A stretch of 64,000 nucleotides of DNA, taken from Bacillota bacterium (GTDB lineage: Bacteria; Bacillota; UBA4882; UBA8346). Below, piece after piece: positions 60,222 through 64,000 of the stretch. The notes under the pieces are model-generated. The model saw nothing but the letters and a program-made list of their open reading frames with translations, searched no databases and was not told the DNA's origin. The stretch's first letter is position 1, and each line of letters starts with the position of its first letter. The translations under genes were made by a program, and so were the position numbers. The stretch is taken from contig JAEYGI010000015.1 in the NCBI GenBank assembly GCA_023402395.1, forward strand, positions 11,008 to 75,007, written 5' to 3'.

Positions 60222-61286
60222 ATGCGGATTACCAACAACATGATGGTTGCCAATTCCATCTGGAATCTCAATCAAAACCTGGAACGGCTGAGTAAAGCCC
60301 AGGAAAAGGGGTCCTCTCAGTCCAAGATTCAATTGCCGTCAGACGATCCGGTGATCGCGACCCGCGCCATCAAGTACCGCAATTATGTCGCCAAAATCGA
60401 ACAATATCAAAAGAACGTCGAAGATGCGGGATCCTGGCAGAGTGTGACCGACAGCGCCCTCAAAGATTTGGGCGATGTTATCAAGCAGTTGCGGGATCTG
60501 ACGAGCCAAGCTTCCGCCGAGACCAAGAGTGAGAGCGACCTGGCGGCGATCAGGGAAGAAGTCATTCAATTGAAGGAACAGGCGATTGACATCATGAATA
60601 CTTCCTACGCGGGCCGTTATGTGTTCGGAGGCTTTGTCACCGATAAGGCGCCGTACGAAGTGACATCGACGACGCTGGGCGATAAAGTGATGTTCAAGGA
60701 AGGCTATCTGAGTCTCGGCAGCCCGGTCTCTGGTTTGGTCGACGATGCCGACATCATCGCCTTTTGCCAGGCCAATGCCGCTCAAATGTATGAGAGCGGC
60801 GGCGCCCAGGAGATCAATTATAACATTGGGTTTGGCGGCCAGTTGGCCGTGAACGTCGAAGGGCAAGATGTCATCGGCACCGGAGTCGGCACGAATCTTT
60901 TTGACACCATCGACAAGCTGCTGCTGGGTTTGGACGGAGAAACCAGCTATAAGACGGCGGAGATCGACAATTCGGGGACTCCGGCCACCGTTACGGTGAC
61001 CAGCCATGATCTGAATCTGGACGAGTTGCTTGACACATTGGATACGGATTATGACCGGGTGCTCACGACCCGCGCCGATCTGGGAGCCCGCATGAATTAC
61101 GTCAATATGTCTAAGACTCGTCTGGCCAATGACTTAACTACCTATACCACGCTGATGAGCAATAATGAAGATGTGGACGTGGCCGAGGCTTCCATGGAAC
61201 TGTCGACCGCCCAATATGTTTACCAGGCGACCCTATCGGTCAGTTCGAAGGTCATTGGCAAAAGTCTAGTGGATTATCTCAGTTGA
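60222..61286 (+). CDS. flgL: Flagellar hook-associated protein 3 (FlgL)
   Basis: 354 aa. N-terminal MRITNNMMVANSIWNLNQNLERLSKAQEKGSSQSKIQLPSDDPV and INTSYAGRYVFGGF-type motif (MNTSYAGRYVFGGF), C-terminal TTYTTLMSNNEDVDVAEASMELSTAQYVYQATLSVSSKV. Start ATG 60222, 8 nt after GGAGG. Second junction protein between hook and filament. Confidence 0.94.
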   Translation: MRITNNMMVANSIWNLNQNLERLSKAQEKGSSQSKIQLPSDDPVIATRAIKYRNYVAKIEQYQKNVEDAGSWQSVTDSALKDLGDVIKQLRDLTSQASAETKSESDLAAIREEVIQLKEQAIDIMNTSYAGRYVFGGFVTDKAPYEVTSTTLGDKVMFKEGYLSLGSPVSGLVDDADIIAFCQANAAQMYESGGAQEINYNIGFGGQLAVNVEGQDVIGTGVGTNLFDTIDKLLLGLDGETSYKTAEIDNSGTPATVTVTSHDLNLDELLDTLDTDYDRVLTTRADLGARMNYVNMSKTRLANDLTTYTTLMSNNEDVDVAEASMELSTAQYVYQATLSVSSKVIGKSLVDYLS

Positions 61287-61369
61287 TCCCATAGTTAATC
61301 CAGTCTTTTTAGGAAAGGTCGATCCTAATTTATTGACAAATTTGGTGAAACAGCAGGGAGGCGATTGGA

Positions 61370-63289
61370 ATGGCAAGTTCCAGCAGCAGTAGTGTTTCCT
61401 CGACCACGGTCAACGGAAGGACCGTGATCAGTGGCCTCGCATCGGGCATTGATGTGGACTCGATAGTCTCGGGTTTGATGGCTGCCAACTCGGCCAAGTT
61501 GAACCGGATGAAGCAACAGCAACAATTGGTCGAATGGAGGCAGGAGGCTTATCGGGAGATTATCTCCAGCGTTCAGTCGTTCGCCAGTAAATATTTTGAT
61601 ACCGCATCTTCGAGTTCGTTCTTGAGTCAGAAGACTTTCAATCAATTTTCGGTCACCAGCAGCAGCGCCGCAATCACGGCCACCTATACCAGTAACGCTG
61701 TGGCGGGATCGCATACCGTCAAGGTCAGCCAGTTGGCCACGGCCGCTTCGCAGACCACCAGCGGGAGGTTGTCCAAGGATATTCAGGGAGTGACCGAGGT
61801 GAATTACTCCGCGTTGGCCGGCAAAAGTTTCGTGCTTTCGGTGGACGGCACCGCGACCACGATCACGCTGGACAGCTCGGTTACGGATTTGGAATCGCTC
61901 CAGACTGCCATTAACAATGCGGTCGGCGGAGGCAAAGTGACGGTGACCGAGGACGGAGCGGGCATACTCGGGATCGCGGCGGCCAGCGGTAGCGGCGTGC
62001 AAGCCATCAGCATCAGTCCCCCCACTGATATCAAATATTCCAACGCAATGAACGCCTTGGGGTTTGTTGCGGCGCAGAGCAACCGGATTAGCACTTCCGA
62101 TACCCTGGAGACCCTGGCCGGAAAGATGAGCGACTCCTTCACGTTTAACGGTGACGGCCAGGTCGAGCTGACCATCAATGGAGTGAAGTTCTCGTTCGAT
62201 AAAGAGACCAAGCTTTCCGAAATGATCAGTGAAATTAACCTCAGCGACGCCGGGGTTACTCTCAAATACGACGAACTCAGCGATAAACTGGTATTGCAAG
62301 CGAATACCACCGGCGCTCAAAAAACGCTGGCTGTAACCGAATCGGGCAGCACCTTTCTCACGGCGGCTTTGGGAACCTATACCGCGGGAACGGATGCCAA
62401 AGTAACAATCGACGACGTGGAGCTGACCCGCAGCTCAAACACGGTCACTGTGGACGGGGTTACCTATACCTTTAATAAAAAGACGGCCACGGATGAAGAT
62501 GCGACCGTTACTTTGGCCAGGGATGTCGACGCCATTTACAACAGCATCAAAGGCTTCGTTGACGACTATAACAGTTTGATCGGGGCTATCAACGGCGAAT
62601 TGTCGGAGGAGTATGACACGGACTATCCGCCGCTGACTTCGGCTCAAGAAGACGAGATGAGTGAGGAAGAGATCAAGAATTGGAACGAAAAGGCCAAAAC
62701 TGGATTATTGCAACGGGACCCTATGGTGCAAAATCTCCTGGACGACCTGCGTTCGGCCTTGATCGATACGTTCTCCGGTCAATCCATTAGTCTCGCCGAT
62801 ATCGGCATCGCTACCGGAGAGTATGCCTATAAAGAAAAGGGCACGCTGCATATTGATGAAACTGAGCTCAAAGAAGCCATCCAAGACAATCCTCAGGGAA
62901 TCATCGACCTTTTTACCAAGCAATCCTCCAGTTACCCGGGGACGACTCAGGTCCGGAAATACACTTCAAACGAGTTGGGTACCCGTTACGGGGAAGAGGG
63001 GATCGCCTACCGCTTCTACGATATCCTTCAGAAGAACATCTCCACGATTCGCGATAATGGCGGTAACAAAGGGTTGTTGTTGGAAAAGGCGGGTATTGAA
63101 GGCGACTTATCCAATACTGAAAACGTCTTAACCGAATCCATTGATAGCTACCAGAAACGAATCGAAAAAGAAGAGGACCGCCTGGATTCGTTGGAGGAAC
63201 GTCTTTATGCCCAGTACACCGCCCTTGAAACCTACATCTCCCAGATGAATGCCCAATTGTCGGCGTTGGCGTCCTACATGTCATCATAA
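61370..63289 (+). CDS. fliD: Flagellar filament cap protein FliD
   Basis: 639 aa. FliD_N (ISGLASGIDVDSIVSGLMAANSAKLNRMKQQQQLVEWRQEAYREI) and FliD_C (FVDDYNSLIGAINGELSEEYDTDYPPLTSAQ ... LLEKAGIEGD, ending in a coiled coil). GGGAGG ribosome site. Promotes flagellin polymerisation at the filament tip. Confidence 0.95.
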   Translation: MASSSSSSVSSTTVNGRTVISGLASGIDVDSIVSGLMAANSAKLNRMKQQQQLVEWRQEAYREIISSVQSFASKYFDTASSSSFLSQKTFNQFSVTSSSAAITATYTSNAVAGSHTVKVSQLATAASQTTSGRLSKDIQGVTEVNYSALAGKSFVLSVDGTATTITLDSSVTDLESLQTAINNAVGGGKVTVTEDGAGILGIAAASGSGVQAISISPPTDIKYSNAMNALGFVAAQSNRISTSDTLETLAGKMSDSFTFNGDGQVELTINGVKFSFDKETKLSEMISEINLSDAGVTLKYDELSDKLVLQANTTGAQKTLAVTESGSTFLTAALGTYTAGTDAKVTIDDVELTRSSNTVTVDGVTYTFNKKTATDEDATVTLARDVDAIYNSIKGFVDDYNSLIGAINGELSEEYDTDYPPLTSAQEDEMSEEEIKNWNEKAKTGLLQRDPMVQNLLDDLRSALIDTFSGQSISLADIGIATGEYAYKEKGTLHIDETELKEAIQDNPQGIIDLFTKQSSSYPGTTQVRKYTSNELGTRYGEEGIAYRFYDILQKNISTIRDNGGNKGLLLEKAGIEGDLSNTENVLTESIDSYQKRIEKEEDRLDSLEERLYAQYTALETYISQMNAQLSALASYMSS

Positions 63290-63303
63290 AGGAGTTGAGC
63301 GCG

Positions 63304-63720
63304 GTGACGCAGGCTGAAGTTCGGAACCGCCTGGAATTGAAGTTGGCCGTCTTGGAGAAAATCCGATTGAATACCGAGACGCAAGGCCGGTTTATCCGCA
63401 AACGGGAAATGAGAGGCCTCAACCGGCTGCTCCGGGAACGCGCGGCGCTCATTACTGAGCTGGAGGCAGTGAATCGTGAGTTGGAATCCCAAAGTGATTG
63501 GCGAACGATGGGCGAATTGAACTCTCTGATCGACGCTGTGGATGCCAAAGAACGAGAAACGAGAGATTTTGCCGGCAAGGTGATGCGGGAAGCCGTGGCG
63601 GAACGAGAACAAATCGGTTCCGAACTAAAGAATATCCGGTTGCGGCGACAGGCGGCCCGGAAGTATGCGCTACCGCAGTCGGCCTTGTCGCGATTCGGAA
63701 GATTAAACGTTAAGGGATAA
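63304..63720 (+). CDS. Coiled-coil flagellar chaperone candidate (FlgN/FliT-like)
   Basis: 138 aa from GTG 63304 (AAGGAG 9 nt upstream). Almost entirely helical and charged (LELKLAVLEKIRLNTETQGRFIRKREMRGLNRLLRERAALITELEAVNREL), with the length and character of FlgN or FliT export chaperones. It does not look like FliS, which commonly follows fliD. Position after fliD supports a chaperone for FlgK/FlgL or FliD; assignment is tentative. Confidence 0.65.
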   Translation: MTQAEVRNRLELKLAVLEKIRLNTETQGRFIRKREMRGLNRLLRERAALITELEAVNRELESQSDWRTMGELNSLIDAVDAKERETRDFAGKVMREAVAEREQIGSELKNIRLRRQAARKYALPQSALSRFGRLNVKG

Positions 63721-63739
63721 GCAGTTACCGGAATTTTTA

Positions 63740-63771
63740 GGCGGCCATCCTCAAATAAAAGGATGGCCGCC
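63740..63771 (+). terminator. Terminator of the flagellar operon
   Basis: Perfect 12-bp stem GGCGGCCATCCT / AGGATGGCCGCC with an 8-nt loop, followed by a short T-containing stretch. Confidence 0.85.
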
Positions 63772-63860
63772 TACTTTATTGTTTCCATTTAAACAAGAAA
63801 CTAGGATTGCCGGGGCCGGTAATTCCGGCCTATATCGGAACCGAAAATCGAATAATTAAG

Positions 63861-63889
63861 AAGCCCCCCGCTGATAGCGGGGGGCTTTT
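63861..63889. terminator. Second strong terminator, bidirectional
   Basis: Perfect 12-bp stem AAGCCCCCCGCT / AGCGGGGGGCTT with a GAT loop; T residues on the plus side and an A-rich left flank, so it ends the convergent flagellin gene on the minus strand. Confidence 0.85.
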
Positions 63890-63907
63890 CCTAACGAGAG
63901 CGAAGAA

Positions 63908-64000
63908 TTATCTCAAGAGTTGAAGAACCTGTTGCGGCAGTTGATTGGCTTGGGCCAGCATGGCGGTGGCGGCCTGGTTGAGTACGCTGAGCTTGGTGTA
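63908..64000 (-). CDS. fliC: Flagellin, C-terminal end (partial at window edge)
   Basis: The last 30 codons read on the minus strand give YTKLSVLNQAATAMLAQANQ then LPQQVLQLLR and stop, the conserved C-terminal helix of bacterial flagellin (D0 domain). The remainder lies beyond the window. Converges on the fliD operon. Confidence 0.93.
   Translation of the reverse strand, partial: YTKLSVLNQAATAMLAQANQLPQQVLQLLR

Overview
The window reads as one contiguous stretch of chromosome (moderately high G+C, frequent TTG/GTG starts, strong GGAGG-type ribosome binding sites) from an anaerobic, flagellated, polysaccharide- and purine-using bacterium. Gene families point to Bacillota-type carbohydrate clusters (LplB/YtcP-type sugar ABC importers, GH39, LarA, UxaC/UxaA). 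All three solute-binding proteins have clear signal peptides but no lipobox cysteine, which suggests a periplasm and therefore a diderm lineage. A Hydrogenispora/Limnochordia-like or related diderm Firmicute fits, but no rRNA is present and this is an inference.

Region 1 (1-12 kb), sugar and uronate polysaccharide use: AraC regulator; a palindrome-controlled operon of a GH39-like glycosidase, a CUT1 ABC importer (two permeases and a binding protein), a LarA-type nickel hydroxyacid racemase and a probable 35-aa small ORF, closed by a strong bidirectional terminator. On the minus strand lie a LacI regulator and a large secreted PL6-type polysaccharide lyase; the gap between them carries two identical 14-bp palindromes that are likely LacI operators.

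Region 2 (12.1-30.7 kb), a long plus-strand cluster of the anaerobic purine/urate type: SsnA amidohydrolase, a candidate structured leader RNA, YgeW carbamoyltransferase-like protein, TetR regulator, PLP enzyme, carbamate kinase, threonine-synthase-like PLP enzyme, YgeY M20 hydrolase, MobA/YgfJ-like nucleotidyltransferase, molybdenum hydroxylase no. 1 (large, 2Fe-2S, FAD), a PreA-like FMN/2x[4Fe-4S] dehydrogenase, a ThiS/ThiF sulfur-carrier pair, and molybdenum hydroxylase no. 2 in mirrored subunit order (FAD, 2Fe-2S, large). Expected logic: hydroxylation and opening of the purine ring, breakdown to carbamoyl and amino-acid fragments, and ATP from carbamoyl phosphate through carbamate kinase.

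Region 3 (30.7-35.5 kb) is a decaying accessory island: HicA/HicB toxin-antitoxin split by a palindromic MITE-like element, a chloramphenicol-acetyltransferase-family gene, a 21-bp-period repeat array, a DUF2059 protein, a truncated methyltransferase, a frameshifted MNT nucleotidyltransferase and an internally deleted HEPN partner, with two more palindromic elements.

Region 4 (35.5-49.3 kb): MetNIQ methionine importer; divergent AraC regulator; hexuronate operon (RraA-like, UxaC, split UxaA, SDR); after another palindromic element, a second CUT1 sugar importer with an enolase-superfamily acid-sugar dehydratase and another SDR.

Region 5 (49.3-54.8 kb): DUF2284 protein, small membrane protein, DeoR regulator with a three-gene ABC-2 exporter, then a 21-bp-phased array of TTATCCACA-like motifs. 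Region 6 (54.9-64 kb): late flagellar genes flgD, flgE, two different tandem flgK genes, flgL, fliD, a FlgN/FliT-like coiled-coil protein, and the 3' end of a convergent flagellin gene.
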